Under the pieces are notes generated by a model. It was not told the origin of the DNA. It saw only the letters and a program-made list of their open reading frames with translations, and made no database searches. Source: Brucella daejeonensis (GTDB taxonomy: Bacteria > Pseudomonadota > Alphaproteobacteria > Rhizobiales > Rhizobiaceae). From it: a stretch of DNA of 64,000 bases. Below are positions 1 through 10,333 of this stretch, piece by piece (the stretch's first letter is position 1; every line of letters begins with the position of its first letter). Position numbers and translations under genes: made by a program. The stretch is from the NCBI RefSeq assembly GCF_014199265.1, contig NZ_JACIJG010000008.1, forward strand, positions 124,001 through 188,000, in the 5' to 3' direction.

Positions 1-2366
<2,366 letters not shown>

Positions 2367-2392
2367 GGGCGCGTCCTGTTCTTTTCGGTTGC

Positions 2393-2433
2393 GCATGTCA
2401 GCCCGAAACGGTTCCCGTTTTCGGGGACATGCT
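2393..2433. repeat. Small palindromic repeat (GCATGTC type) in the carB leader
   Basis: GCATGTC at the left end and GACATGC at the right end form the outer arms. CCGAAA and TTTTCGG form the inner arms around a short loop. The same arm sequences recur at 24449-24542, so this is a family member and not a gene-specific attenuator. It lies between the carB start and any promoter further upstream, so it is probably transcribed as a hairpin in the leader. Confidence 0.75.
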
Positions 2434-2618
2434 GATCTAGCCTGCCAGAAAAGCCCGCACGGTTTACCGGCGGGTTGGCAGCGTATGAATTCTGTGGGCT
2501 AAGCGGGCCTTATAGGCAATCGTTTGCGAAAGCGGAACCCCACAAATCGTTTTATTTCGAAGAAAGTGCAGAGAAATTCCGGGCATTCACGGAAAATCCC
2601 CGTTGTGTGCCGCTTTCT

Positions 2619-3425
2619 TCATCGATTGTGCGATTCCACATAACGTAACTGGACGGATTTCCGGCTGGAGCGGCTGACTGGAAGCACGGCGCCGTCCCTT
2701 GTCCTGAGACCGATGCCGCCATTTGATTTGAGCAGTTCGGCGACGTTGGCATCGGCGATCCAGTGCGAGCGATGAATCTGCATACCGGGTGTTTCGCCGG
2801 TTTCCCGCAGCGCATCCGAGAAACGCAGGAGAACGAGTTCCCTGCCGCGGCTGGTGACGACATATGTGTAGTGATCCTGCGCGGACAGGCTGAGCAACTG
2901 ACCGCGGTTCGCCGGCTTCAGCCGCTCCATGATCGCCGGTGACACGCAGGCTGGCGTGGGTGGCTGAGAAACCATTTCGATCTCCCGGCGTAATGTCATA
3001 TAGGCCAGAATGCAGAAAAGGGCGCTTAAGGGGAGCGATATGCCGACATTTGCGATGAAGCTGCGGTAGCTGGGCGGGACGTTGGTAAAACCAAAGTCAA
3101 TCAGCGTGATCCACAGGCCGATCGGTAGTGCCGCCACGAGCGAGCCTACCATCATTCTTGCGAAGGGGCTGGCGATGCGCCCTTGCAGCAACCCGTCGGC
3201 GAGAACGGCGCAGAGGATGGCGGTCGACCAGCCGGTGGCCTGAATGGCGAGCCAGTAGAAGAAGCGGATCGCGACGGGCATTGCATCGGTGCTGAACGGG
3301 CCGGTAACGGTGAACAACAGGACAACGACCAGAAACGTCACCCACAGCCTCGGGGCCTGGATGATGACCAGCAATTCGCGAAGCGTGGATTGCATGAAAC
3401 TGCCAGTCACGAAGTCATCCCGCAT
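2619..3425 (-). CDS. Membrane-anchored LytTR-domain DNA-binding regulator
   Basis: This is a predicted transcriptional regulator with an N-terminal membrane region and a C-terminal LytTR DNA-binding domain. From the start used here there are four hydrophobic segments in roughly the first 150 residues. The C-terminal third has LytTR features: LLSLSAQDHYTYVVTSRGRE, RFSDALRE, IHRSHWIADANVA and LPVSRSSRKSV. It has no receiver domain, so the signal is probably sensed in or at the membrane. The longest frame reaches 3482 but begins with TTG. The ATGs at 3425 and 3395 are better starts, and neither has a strong ribosome binding site. It is divergent from a DUF2306 membrane gene about 70 nt away, which may be its target or partner (inference). 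Confidence 0.85.
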   Translation of the reverse strand: MRDDFVTGSFMQSTLRELLVIIQAPRLWVTFLVVVLLFTVTGPFSTDAMPVAIRFFYWLAIQATGWSTAILCAVLADGLLQGRIASPFARMMVGSLVAALPIGLWITLIDFGFTNVPPSYRSFIANVGISLPLSALFCILAYMTLRREIEMVSQPPTPACVSPAIMERLKPANRGQLLSLSAQDHYTYVVTSRGRELVLLRFSDALRETGETPGMQIHRSHWIADANVAELLKSNGGIGLRTRDGAVLPVSRSSRKSVQLRYVESHNR

Positions 3426-3495
3426 TTGACGCCATTTCGTTTGAGGGAAGGGCAGTTTTGTTGAAAGCCGGACGAAATTCAACCGGAGCTTTCAG

Positions 3496-4023
3496 ATGAA
3501 TTTCGAACCGCTTGCCACTGCGCCACTGCCCGTTCAACTCCATGTCGCCGCCGTCGTTCCAGCCGCGATCATCGGCGCTGTCATTCTCTTTTGCCGCAAG
3601 GGGACGCGCCTGCACAAGATGCTGGGCCGCGTTTGGGTCGCGCTCATGGCGATAACCGCCATGTCGAGTTTCTTCATTCATCAGATAGACCTGCTGTGGG
3701 GTTTCAGCCCGATCCATATTCTGTCGGTACTGGTTCTGGCCGGATGTGCGCGGGCGGTTGTGGCCGCGCGGAGCGGGCAAATCGATGTTCACCGGCGCAT
3801 TATGCAGCGGGTCTATCTCGGCGGTATCGCAGGTGCGGGTTTCTTTGCGTTTATGCCGGGCCGCATCATGAATGCGGTATTGTTTCCGCTGGACGTGCGA
3901 ACCGCCGTTCTTCTCGCCCTCCTTGCCCTGGTACTGTCCGCCCTTGCCTTGCAGCGATATCACAGGCAGCGGCGGGGAGCTCAGGCTTCCGCGGGCGCGG
4001 CCTTAGGGTCTAAACCCAATTAG
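3496..4023 (+). CDS. DUF2306-type small integral membrane protein
   Basis: This 175-residue protein has about four to five membrane segments and the conserved polar positions of DUF2306 proteins: LHVAAVVPAAIIG, GTRLHKMLGRVWV and DVHRRIMQRVYLGG. The histidine in VHRRIMQ suggests relatedness to membrane haem or quinone-interacting families, but the function is unknown. GGAGCT lies just upstream of the ATG at 3496. It is transcribed divergently from the LytTR regulator. The last five codons (GSKPN and stop) lie inside the terminal inverted repeat of the element at 4006-4272, so the native C-terminus was probably different. Confidence 0.85.
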   Translation: MNFEPLATAPLPVQLHVAAVVPAAIIGAVILFCRKGTRLHKMLGRVWVALMAITAMSSFFIHQIDLLWGFSPIHILSVLVLAGCARAVVAARSGQIDVHRRIMQRVYLGGIAGAGFFAFMPGRIMNAVLFPLDVRTAVLLALLALVLSALALQRYHRQRRGAQASAGAALGSKPN

Positions 4024-4272
4024 GATTTGGAGCGTGGTATGGTCGAAAATGGCACAGTTTCAGGAGCGAAACCGAGGGTGGAGTGTTCCTCCATCAAGGT
4101 TTCGCGACGCCAAAATGGGTCATTTTCGCCATATCCCTCCGGGACGTGGCGGATTTTGCCCCTGAATGCGTCGAAAAATCCTCGTGGTGGGAGACACCAC
4201 GTCGGCCTTTCCTCCTGTTCAGGGACAAAGCCCGGCTCACGCCACGCCCGAAACCTGATTGAGTTTAGACCC
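4006..4272. mobile_element. MITE-like element with terminal inverted repeats between convergent genes
   Basis: GGGTCTAAACCCAAT at 4006-4020 is matched in inverse orientation at 4258-4272 (14 of 15 bases), and similarity continues a few bases inward. The roughly 240-bp interior has no convincing gene but several hairpins, such as CGTGGTG/CACCACG near 4184 and GGAG/CTCC near 4082. The size, the terminal repeats and the lack of a transposase gene fit a non-autonomous miniature element. No clear target-site duplication is visible. The left end is read as the C-terminus of the DUF2306 protein and the right end as that of the acyltransferase. Confidence 0.55.
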
Positions 4273-5331
4273 TGAAGCCGACTTGCTGCGCTTCGTGAGA
4301 GCATGGCCGAGCCTGTTCGACGGCATTTCGACGAGACGGTAGGAAATCCTGGCCGCGACGATGGCTCCGACCGCCATGGCAACCATGCCCGCAATTTCGG
4401 TCGCGGTTCCCGGATTCAGCTTGCGCAGCACCGCCCAGCCGAAGCCGACCACGAACATATGTGTCAGGTAGAGCGAATAGGAGATCGTGCCGAGACCGAC
4501 AAAGAAATTGTCCTTCAGGTCGCCGAGCCAGCGCTCGATGCCCAATGCGCCGGCAACCAGCAGGACAGCCGCGCCGCACATGACCAGATAGGTCGAGAAA
4601 TCATTGAATTCGGCCAGCGGGGTGGAGAAGGTGCCATAGAGCGCCGCCACGGCGAGGAGGCCAATTCCGGCCAGTGCGGCCAGAGGCATTTTTTCCCACA
4701 GGCGATGCTTTTCCGCTTCGGCCAGCCACATGCCGCACATGAAGGTCAAAAGGTTCTTGTGAAGATAAAACGCGGCGAAGCTTGCCGACGGCTCGACAAA
4801 GAAACTTCCGACGACGCAGGCGCCGAAGATGACAGTCAGGAGGATCGTGCGCTGCAAGGCGCTTCTGCACCACCAGAAAAGCGCGAAGACCAGATAGAAG
4901 AACAACTCATAGTTCAGCGACCAGCCCAGCTTGAAGATCGGGCGCCAGTCGCTGGGGGCGCCCGGTGCGGCGGCAGGGATGAAAAAGAGCGACTTGATGA
5001 AATAGCCGACATCGGCGACCGTGGTCTTGAACAGGGACGGCAGATAGAGCGCGCAGAAGAAAACCGTGATCGTGCACAGCCAGTAAAGCGGCACGATGCG
5101 GAAGATGCGCCGTATCAGAAAGTTGCCGGGCCGGAACGGACCATCCGCGTTGACATAGGCGATGATGAAGCCGCTGATGACGAAGAACAATTGCACGCCG
5201 AAGACGCCCAGCATCGTGATGGCATTGTTCGTTTCCGCACGTGGATGCTCGATCATATGGGCGATCATGACGATGGTCGCCGCAAGGCCGCGCAAGATCT
5301 GGATCGAATAAAGCTGTCTGCGGCTCTGCAT
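4237..5331 (-). CDS. Acyltransferase 3 family membrane protein (OafA/ExoZ-like)
   Basis: This is an integral membrane O-acyltransferase of the acyltransferase-3 family, which typically acetylates or succinylates surface polysaccharides. From the ATG at 5331 it has about 364 residues, within family range, and about ten hydrophobic segments. Family features are YSIQILRGLAATIVMIAHM (the catalytic-type histidine of the RGLAA...H region), GVFGVQLFFVISGFIIAYV, LIRRIFRIVPLYWLCT and WSLNYELFFYL. A start at 5388 adds 19 residues without clear support. The acceptor is unknown, and no polysaccharide cluster is adjacent. The C-terminal residues GSKLNQVSGVA are encoded from the right end of the element at 4006-4272. 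Confidence 0.9.
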   Translation of the reverse strand: MQSRRQLYSIQILRGLAATIVMIAHMIEHPRAETNNAITMLGVFGVQLFFVISGFIIAYVNADGPFRPGNFLIRRIFRIVPLYWLCTITVFFCALYLPSLFKTTVADVGYFIKSLFFIPAAAPGAPSDWRPIFKLGWSLNYELFFYLVFALFWWCRSALQRTILLTVIFGACVVGSFFVEPSASFAAFYLHKNLLTFMCGMWLAEAEKHRLWEKMPLAALAGIGLLAVAALYGTFSTPLAEFNDFSTYLVMCGAAVLLVAGALGIERWLGDLKDNFFVGLGTISYSLYLTHMFVVGFGWAVLRKLNPGTATEIAGMVAMAVGAIVAARISYRLVEMPSNRLGHALTKRSKSASGSKLNQVSGVA

Positions 5332-5524
5332 CGCCTGTGTCTCCTGATTGACGGGGGATGCTGTAGCGGTTCCCGTGTGCTTCTGCAATCGCTGCGCGTA
5401 CAGATTGTGGAGGGCGGGCCGTCATTTACTTTTTAATTTGCCGAACCAGTTCTATATGCGACAATTACTTCGATATATGGAATATCGTCATTATCCGTGG
5501 CGGTGTTGTTAAGGGAGTTGGTGA

Positions 5525-6445
5525 ATGCGCTGGCAGGGCCGTAGGCAAAGCGACAATGTGGAAGATCTGCGCGGAGGGCAGCGCGGCGGTTTTGGCGGTG
5601 GTGGTGGCTTTGGCGGCCCCGGCTTCCGAATCGTGCGCGGCGGCGGCATTTCCGGCATTCTCATTCTGGTGGTGATGTTCTTCGTGCTGCGCGCGGTCGG
5701 CATAGATCCACTACCGATCCTGTTCGGTGATGGCGGCATGGGACCAGCCGTTACCCAGCAGACCGGGCAATCCGGCCGCACCGTTGCGGAAGGCGGCAAT
5801 ATCGCCAATGACGAGACAACCCAGTTCGTTCGTACCGTCCTCGCCGAAACGGAAGACGTGTGGAGCGGCATTTTCCAGTCGCGCGGCCAGACCTATACAC
5901 CGCCGACAATGGTGCTGTTTTCCGGTCAGGTCCGGTCCGCCTGCGGTTTTGCTTCGGCTGCATCCGGTCCGTTCTATTGCCCCGGCGACCGCAAGCTCTA
6001 CATCGACCTGAGCTTCTACAATGAACTGGCGAACCGCTTCGGCGCTTCGGGCGATTTCGCGCAGGCCTATGTTCTGGCGCATGAAGTGGGCCATCACATC
6101 CAGAATCTTCTGGGTATCCTGCCCAAGTTCAACCAGATGCGCCAGCAGATGAGCGAAGCGCAGGCCAATCAGATGTCGGTGCGTGTCGAGTTGCAGGCCG
6201 ACTGTTTCGCCGGTGTCTGGGGTTACTATACCGAGCAGAAAGGTATTCTGGAGGCAGGCGATCTCGAGGAAGCGCTCAATGCCGCGCACCAGATAGGCGA
6301 CGATACGTTGCAGCGGCGCAGCCAGGGCTATGTCGTGCCGGAAAGCTTCAACCACGGCACCTCCGCGCAGCGCGCCAAATGGTTCCAGCGCGGTTTCGAC
6401 AGCGGCAAGCTGGAAAGCTGTGACACATTCAGCGGCGACGTTTAA
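5525..6445 (+). CDS. ypfJ: Neutral zinc metallopeptidase, YpfJ family
   Basis: This predicted membrane-anchored zinc metallopeptidase has 306 residues, the usual family length. Residues 1-40 are glycine-rich and polar, residues 42-58 form one membrane segment, and the catalytic domain follows. The HExxH zinc motif is HEVGH at 186-190. QADCFAGVW downstream supplies the third zinc-side region seen in this family. YCPGDRKLYID and SACGFASAASGPFYC are conserved family stretches. The physiological substrate is unknown. A GGAG-like ribosome binding site precedes the ATG at 5525. The stop codon directly abuts a repeat element, followed by a strong terminator at 6542-6568. Confidence 0.93.
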   Translation: MRWQGRRQSDNVEDLRGGQRGGFGGGGGFGGPGFRIVRGGGISGILILVVMFFVLRAVGIDPLPILFGDGGMGPAVTQQTGQSGRTVAEGGNIANDETTQFVRTVLAETEDVWSGIFQSRGQTYTPPTMVLFSGQVRSACGFASAASGPFYCPGDRKLYIDLSFYNELANRFGASGDFAQAYVLAHEVGHHIQNLLGILPKFNQMRQQMSEAQANQMSVRVELQADCFAGVWGYYTEQKGILEAGDLEEALNAAHQIGDDTLQRRSQGYVVPESFNHGTSAQRAKWFQRGFDSGKLESCDTFSGDV

Positions 6446-6540
6446 GAGCTTGTTCCAAAAGTCGCATGAGCGGCTGCAAATGGCAATTTTCTGCGTTCCG
6501 GTGCTCATGTACATCCAGTACTATTCAAGCTCCGGTACTT
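6446..6540. repeat. Partial copy of the large palindromic repeat, directly after the ypfJ stop
   Basis: The segment starting GTTCCAAAAGTCGCATGAGC is nearly identical over about 58 nt to the left half of the element at 12268-12467. It then jumps to CAAGCTCCGGTACT, which belongs to the right half of that element. The central hairpin is missing, so this looks like an internally deleted copy. The remaining space to the next gene (6569-6787) shows no gene. Confidence 0.75.
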
Positions 6541-6541
6541 T

Positions 6542-6568
6542 AAAAAAGGCGGTTTTGACCGCCTTTTT
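6542..6568 (+). terminator. Rho-independent terminator after ypfJ
   Basis: The stem AAAAAAGGCGGT / ACCGCCTTTTT has a four-base loop and is flanked by A and T tracts, so it could work in both directions. Confidence 0.85.
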
Positions 6569-6787
6569 CTTCTGTTGGGAAAATCGCGCATTCTTTTTGT
6601 CCAAACTCGGCAATATTCGTCTTGTCGTGGAATAATTTTCCAGATAATGCATTGGCTCCGGCGCGGCCTTTTTTGCAATCTGCAAGCGTGACGCTCAGTT
6701 TTGAGCGGCGATGACGCGCGAGCTTTCCAATCAGCACAATTTTCGATGTTCCATCTCTCCCGATGTGGAGCGTATTTCAGGTGTCCC

Positions 6788-8026
6788 ATGCATGATCCCC
6801 AGTTTGTACGGCGGGGCTTGTTACTCGTCTTCATGACACTGTTTCTGGACATTATCGGCATTGCGATCATCATGCCGGTTCTGCCCACCTTTCTCGAAGA
6901 ACTGACGGGGGCGGATATCGGCACCGCCGCCGTCGATGGCGGCTGGCTGCTTCTGGTCTATGCCGGGATGCAGTTCCTGTTCGCGCCGATGATCGGCAAT
7001 CTGAGCGACCGTTTCGGCAGACGCCCGGTATTGCTGGCCTCGATCTTCACTTTCGCGCTCGACAATCTGATCTGCGCGCTGGCGACGACTTATTGGGTGC
7101 TGTTCGTCGGGCGCGTGCTGGCGGGCATCAGCGGAGCGAGCTTCGCGACGGCTTCGGCTTATATCGCGGATGTCAGCGACGACAGCAATCGCGCGCGCAA
7201 TTTCGGCCTGATCGGCATCGCCTTCGGCGTCGGTTTCGCGCTCGGCCCGGTTCTGGGCGGTCTGCTGGGCGAATTCGGGCCGCGCGTACCGTTCTATGGT
7301 GCAGCGTTCCTGTCCTTCGTCAATTTCATCCTTGCCTATTTCCTCCTGCCCGAAACGCTCTCCCGCGAGAACCGGCGCGCATTCCAGATCGCGCGCGCCA
7401 ATCCGCTCGGCGCACTCAGGCAGATGCGCAGCTATCCGGGCATTGGCTGGGTGGTCCTGGTGTTCTTCCTGTTCTGGCTGGCACACGCGGTCTATCCGTC
7501 GGTCTGGGCCTTCGTGGGCGCTTATCGCTACAAGTGGAGCGAAGCGCAGATCGGCCTGTCGCTGGGCCTTTTCGGGATTGGAGCCGCCTTCGTAATGGCT
7601 GTCGTGCTGCCGCGCATTCTGCCGGTTCTTGGCGAAAGGCGCACGGCAATCACCGGCATCCTGTTCTCCTCTATCGGGCTTGCCGGTTACGCCATCGCGT
7701 GGGAGGGGTGGATGGTCTATGCCGTCATTTTCCTGACGGCGCTGGAAGGGCTTGCCGATCCGCCGCTGCGCAGTATCGCGGCAGGCAAGGTTCCGCCTTC
7801 GGCGCAAGGCGAATTGCAGGGCGCGCTGACGAGTGTTTCGAGCATCACCACCATCGTCGGGCCGCTGATCTTCACGCAGCTTTTCGCTATTTTCACCGGC
7901 ACTCATGCGCCGTTCGTCTTTGCCGGAATGCCCTATGCCGTTGGCGCGGGGCTGGTCTTCCTGGCGCTGGTCATCGTGGTGGCGCGGGTTCCTCCAGTAC
8001 CATCGGCGAAGCTGTCCGAGGTTTGA
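6788..8026 (+). CDS. MFS transporter, TetA/tetracycline-resistance-like
   Basis: This major facilitator superfamily drug:H+ antiporter has 412 residues and 12 predicted membrane helices. LFLDIIGIAIIMPVLPTFL opens helix 1 as in TetA proteins. GNLSDRFGRRPVLLAS is the loop 2-3 MFS signature, and GIAFGVGFALGPVLGGLLG is the motif C antiporter signature in helix 5. The ATG at 6788 (MHDPQFVRRG) is preferred over the upstream in-frame start at 6701, which adds 29 residues unlike the family. Sequence alone does not show that it exports tetracycline; many chromosomal homologues confer little resistance. It stands alone with a terminator behind it. Confidence 0.9.
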   Translation: MHDPQFVRRGLLLVFMTLFLDIIGIAIIMPVLPTFLEELTGADIGTAAVDGGWLLLVYAGMQFLFAPMIGNLSDRFGRRPVLLASIFTFALDNLICALATTYWVLFVGRVLAGISGASFATASAYIADVSDDSNRARNFGLIGIAFGVGFALGPVLGGLLGEFGPRVPFYGAAFLSFVNFILAYFLLPETLSRENRRAFQIARANPLGALRQMRSYPGIGWVVLVFFLFWLAHAVYPSVWAFVGAYRYKWSEAQIGLSLGLFGIGAAFVMAVVLPRILPVLGERRTAITGILFSSIGLAGYAIAWEGWMVYAVIFLTALEGLADPPLRSIAAGKVPPSAQGELQGALTSVSSITTIVGPLIFTQLFAIFTGTHAPFVFAGMPYAVGAGLVFLALVIVVARVPPVPSAKLSEV

Positions 8027-8042
8027 TCGATACTGAAGCGAG

Positions 8043-8072
8043 AAAAGGCCGAGGTTTTCACCTCGGCCTTTT
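8043..8072 (+). terminator. Terminator between the MFS gene and carA
   Basis: AAAAGGCCGAGGT / ACCTCGGCCTTTT is a perfect 13-bp stem with a short TTTC loop. It lies between convergent genes, with A and T tracts on both sides, so it is probably bidirectional. Confidence 0.9.
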
Positions 8073-8099
8073 CAATTGGTCCCGGTTCATGCTGACGGA

Positions 8100-9323
8100 T
8101 CAGGCGGCCTGCTCGCGCTCCGGAAGGGGCGCTTCGCCCTTCTTCTCGCGGATCAGGTTGATGAAGCGGCGGAACAGATAGTGCGAATCCTGCGGGCCGG
8201 GCGATGCTTCCGGGTGGTGCTGCACCGAGAAGACCGGCTTGCCGACCACGCGCAGACCGCAATTGGTGCCGTCGAACAGTGACACATGGGTTTCCTCGAC
8301 GTGTTCCGGCAGGGAATCCGAATCGACGGCAAAACCGTGGTTCATCGACACGATCTCGACCTTGCCCGTCGTGTAATCCTTGACCGGATGGTTGGCGCCG
8401 TGATGGCCCTGATGCATCTTCTCGGTGCGTCCGCCGAGCGCCAGCGCCAGCATCTGGTGACCGAGGCAGATACCGAAGACCGGAAGGCCGGTTTCGACAA
8501 GCTTGCGAATGGTCGGAACGGCATATTCGCCGGTTGCAGCCGGATCCCCGGGGCCGTTGGACAGAAAGACGCCATCGGGATTGTGTGCCAGAACGTCTTC
8601 CACCGTTGCGGTGGCGGGCAGCACCGTAACCTCGGCGCCAAGCCCGGTCAAAAGGCGCAGAATGTTGCGCTTCACACCGAAATCGAGCGCCACGACGCGA
8701 TATTGCGGCTGGTCCTGCTCACCATAACCGTCCTTGAGCGTCCATGGCGTTTCCTTCCAGACGAGGCTCTGGCCGACCGTGACGTCCCTGGCGAGATCGA
8801 GATTTTCGAGGCCGCTCCACCCGGCGGCGCGGGCCTTGAGCGCATCGAGGTCGAAATTGCCGCTTGGATCGTGAGCGATGACGGCGTTCTGCGCGCCGCG
8901 TTCGCGAATGAGCGCGGTCAGCGCGCGCGTGTCGATACCGGCAAGGGCGATGATGCCGCGCTGCCTGAGCCAGTTGTCGAGGTCTTCCGAGGCGCGGAAG
9001 TTTGAGGGTGCGGTGATGTCCGCCTTGAAGATCGCGCCGACCGCACCGTGGCGGTTGGCGGGCGTCAGGTCTTCGATGTCCTCGCCATTGGCGCCGACAT
9101 TGCCGATATGCGGGAAGGTGAAGGTGACGATCTGGCCAGCATAGGACGGATCGGTCAGGATTTCCTCGTAACCCGTCAATGCGGTGTTGAACACGACTTC
9201 GGCTTCGATAGCGCCGGTCGCGCCGAGACCCTTGCCTTCGATCACTGTCCCGTCGGCCAATACAAGAATGGCGGTTCGCTTCTCGGTGGTCCAGGGTGCT
9301 GTCTTCGGGGTCGTTTCAGTCAT
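8100..9323 (-). CDS. carA: Carbamoyl-phosphate synthase small (glutaminase) subunit
   Basis: This subunit hydrolyses glutamine and passes ammonia to CarB. It has 407 residues from the ATG at 9323. AGGAG lies 8 nt upstream of that ATG, whereas the longer frame starts with GTG at 9332. The N-terminal small-subunit domain (LTGYEEILTDPSYAGQIVT) is followed by a class I glutamine amidotransferase domain. The nucleophile is Cys286 in FGICLGHQM, and the catalytic His370 and Glu372 lie in QHHPEAS. It lies on the same strand as carB with five unrelated genes between them, so it has its own transcription unit. Confidence 0.97.
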   Translation of the reverse strand: MTETTPKTAPWTTEKRTAILVLADGTVIEGKGLGATGAIEAEVVFNTALTGYEEILTDPSYAGQIVTFTFPHIGNVGANGEDIEDLTPANRHGAVGAIFKADITAPSNFRASEDLDNWLRQRGIIALAGIDTRALTALIRERGAQNAVIAHDPSGNFDLDALKARAAGWSGLENLDLARDVTVGQSLVWKETPWTLKDGYGEQDQPQYRVVALDFGVKRNILRLLTGLGAEVTVLPATATVEDVLAHNPDGVFLSNGPGDPAATGEYAVPTIRKLVETGLPVFGICLGHQMLALALGGRTEKMHQGHHGANHPVKDYTTGKVEIVSMNHGFAVDSDSLPEHVEETHVSLFDGTNCGLRVVGKPVFSVQHHPEASPGPQDSHYLFRRFINLIREKKGEAPLPEREQAA

Positions 9324-9815
9324 CTTCTGCACTCCTGTTTCGTGGGCGTCGCCAGCCTGTGCTGTTATTCTGTCACCAGTTGGAGCGCGTTCGATCGGAT
9401 AGAATCAGATCGGCGCTCCAAGCCTTTGTATTCACCGCATTTATGCGCCGCCAAATGTTTCCACTCGGCTGCAAAATGCTGTAGGCGGCACGTATTCGCG
9501 TTTCGACCCGCCACAGCGCCTTATGGGCCGGTGGCTTGAAAGATGAAGCATCAAGGGTCATATATGCGCCAAAAGGCAGCGGGGATTTCAAACCTCCCGC
9601 CGCGAGCACGTGCCGATGTCCTGCTAAGCCTTGAGCAATAGAGAAACTTGAGGGCCGGGTCAATCGTCCGAAACCCGCTTTCGCGAAATAATGACGACAG
9701 GTATCGCATATATTTCACGGGATGGCGGTTCGGACAGCTTCGGCGCTTGTTTTCGTTTGCTATATATTGTTTCACAACGATAACGACACCAAACAAAACC
9801 GTCAGGAGAGACGTT
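9324..9815. other. Intergenic region between divergent carA and yqeY
   Basis: This region holds the inverted repeat at 9380-9421 and the promoters of both genes. An AT-rich TATATATTG stretch near 9762-9770, about 50 nt before yqeY, is a plausible -10 region. No gene or RNA could be supported. Confidence 0.5.
9380..9421. repeat. Inverted repeat (GGAGCGC ... GCGCTCC family)
   Basis: TTGGAGCGC at 9380-9388 and GCGCTCCAA at 9413-9421 are perfect arms. The interior contains AATCAGATCGGCGCTCC, closely matching the right arm of the element at 22535-22571, so both belong to one repeat family. Confidence 0.75.
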
Positions 9816-10268
9816 ATGCTTCGCCAGGAGATTTCCCAGGCCCTCACGACCGCGCTGAAAGCGCAGGACAAGCGTCGCATGTCGACGCTGCGCCTTGTCT
9901 TGGCCGCGGTGAAGGACCGAGATATCGCCAATCGTACCGCAGGCAAGGACCCGGTCGGGGACGAGGAGTTGCTGGGCATTCTCAGCAAGATGGTCAAGCA
10001 GCGTGAGGAATCCGCCCGCATCTACGAGGAAGGCAGCCGTATCGAGCTGGCCGATGCGGAACGCGAGGAAATCGCCGTCATTTCGGAATTCCTGCCGCAG
10101 CAGATGACCGAGGAAGAAACGAAGAAAGCCTGTGAGGATGCCATTGCCGAAATCGGCGCGCAGGGCCTGCGCGATATGGGCAAATGCATGGCCGTGCTCA
10201 AGGAGCGCTATGCCGGCAAGATGGATTTCACCAAGGCCAGCGCGATCGTCAAGTCGCTGCTGCAGTGA
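9816..10268 (+). CDS. yqeY: GatB/YqeY domain protein
   Basis: This 150-residue YqeY-family protein is a free-standing homologue of the tRNA-binding tail domain of the amidotransferase subunit GatB. Characteristic stretches are MSTLRLVLAAVKDRDIA, REESARIYEEGSR, EISEFLPQQM-like VISEFLPQQMTEEE and ASAIVKSLL at the end. An AGGAGA ribosome binding site lies about 8 nt before the ATG at 9816. The family is often found next to dnaG and rpoD, as here, and its exact role is unresolved. The upstream in-frame extension to 9648 is not conserved-looking and is rejected. Confidence 0.93.
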   Translation: MLRQEISQALTTALKAQDKRRMSTLRLVLAAVKDRDIANRTAGKDPVGDEELLGILSKMVKQREESARIYEEGSRIELADAEREEIAVISEFLPQQMTEEETKKACEDAIAEIGAQGLRDMGKCMAVLKERYAGKMDFTKASAIVKSLLQ

Positions 10269-10298
10269 AAGCGCAAAGCTTCCCGGCAAGCCTTTCAG

Positions 10299-10325
10299 GC
10301 CTCCGCTTCGGCGGAGGCTTTTTTT
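10299..10325 (+). terminator. Rho-independent terminator after yqeY
   Basis: GCCTCCGC - TTCG - GCGGAGGC is followed by a run of seven T. It has a stable UUCG tetraloop and separates yqeY from the convergent phosphate transporter gene. Confidence 0.93.
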
Positions 10326-10333
10326 GAATCGGA

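Noticed and set aside
4027..4275. 82-codon frame
   Set aside because: It lies inside the MITE-like element, has no ribosome binding site, and its translation is not protein-like.
6446..6787. Insertion sequence remnant
   Set aside because: No transposase fragment in any frame; the material is a non-coding palindromic repeat copy plus a terminator.
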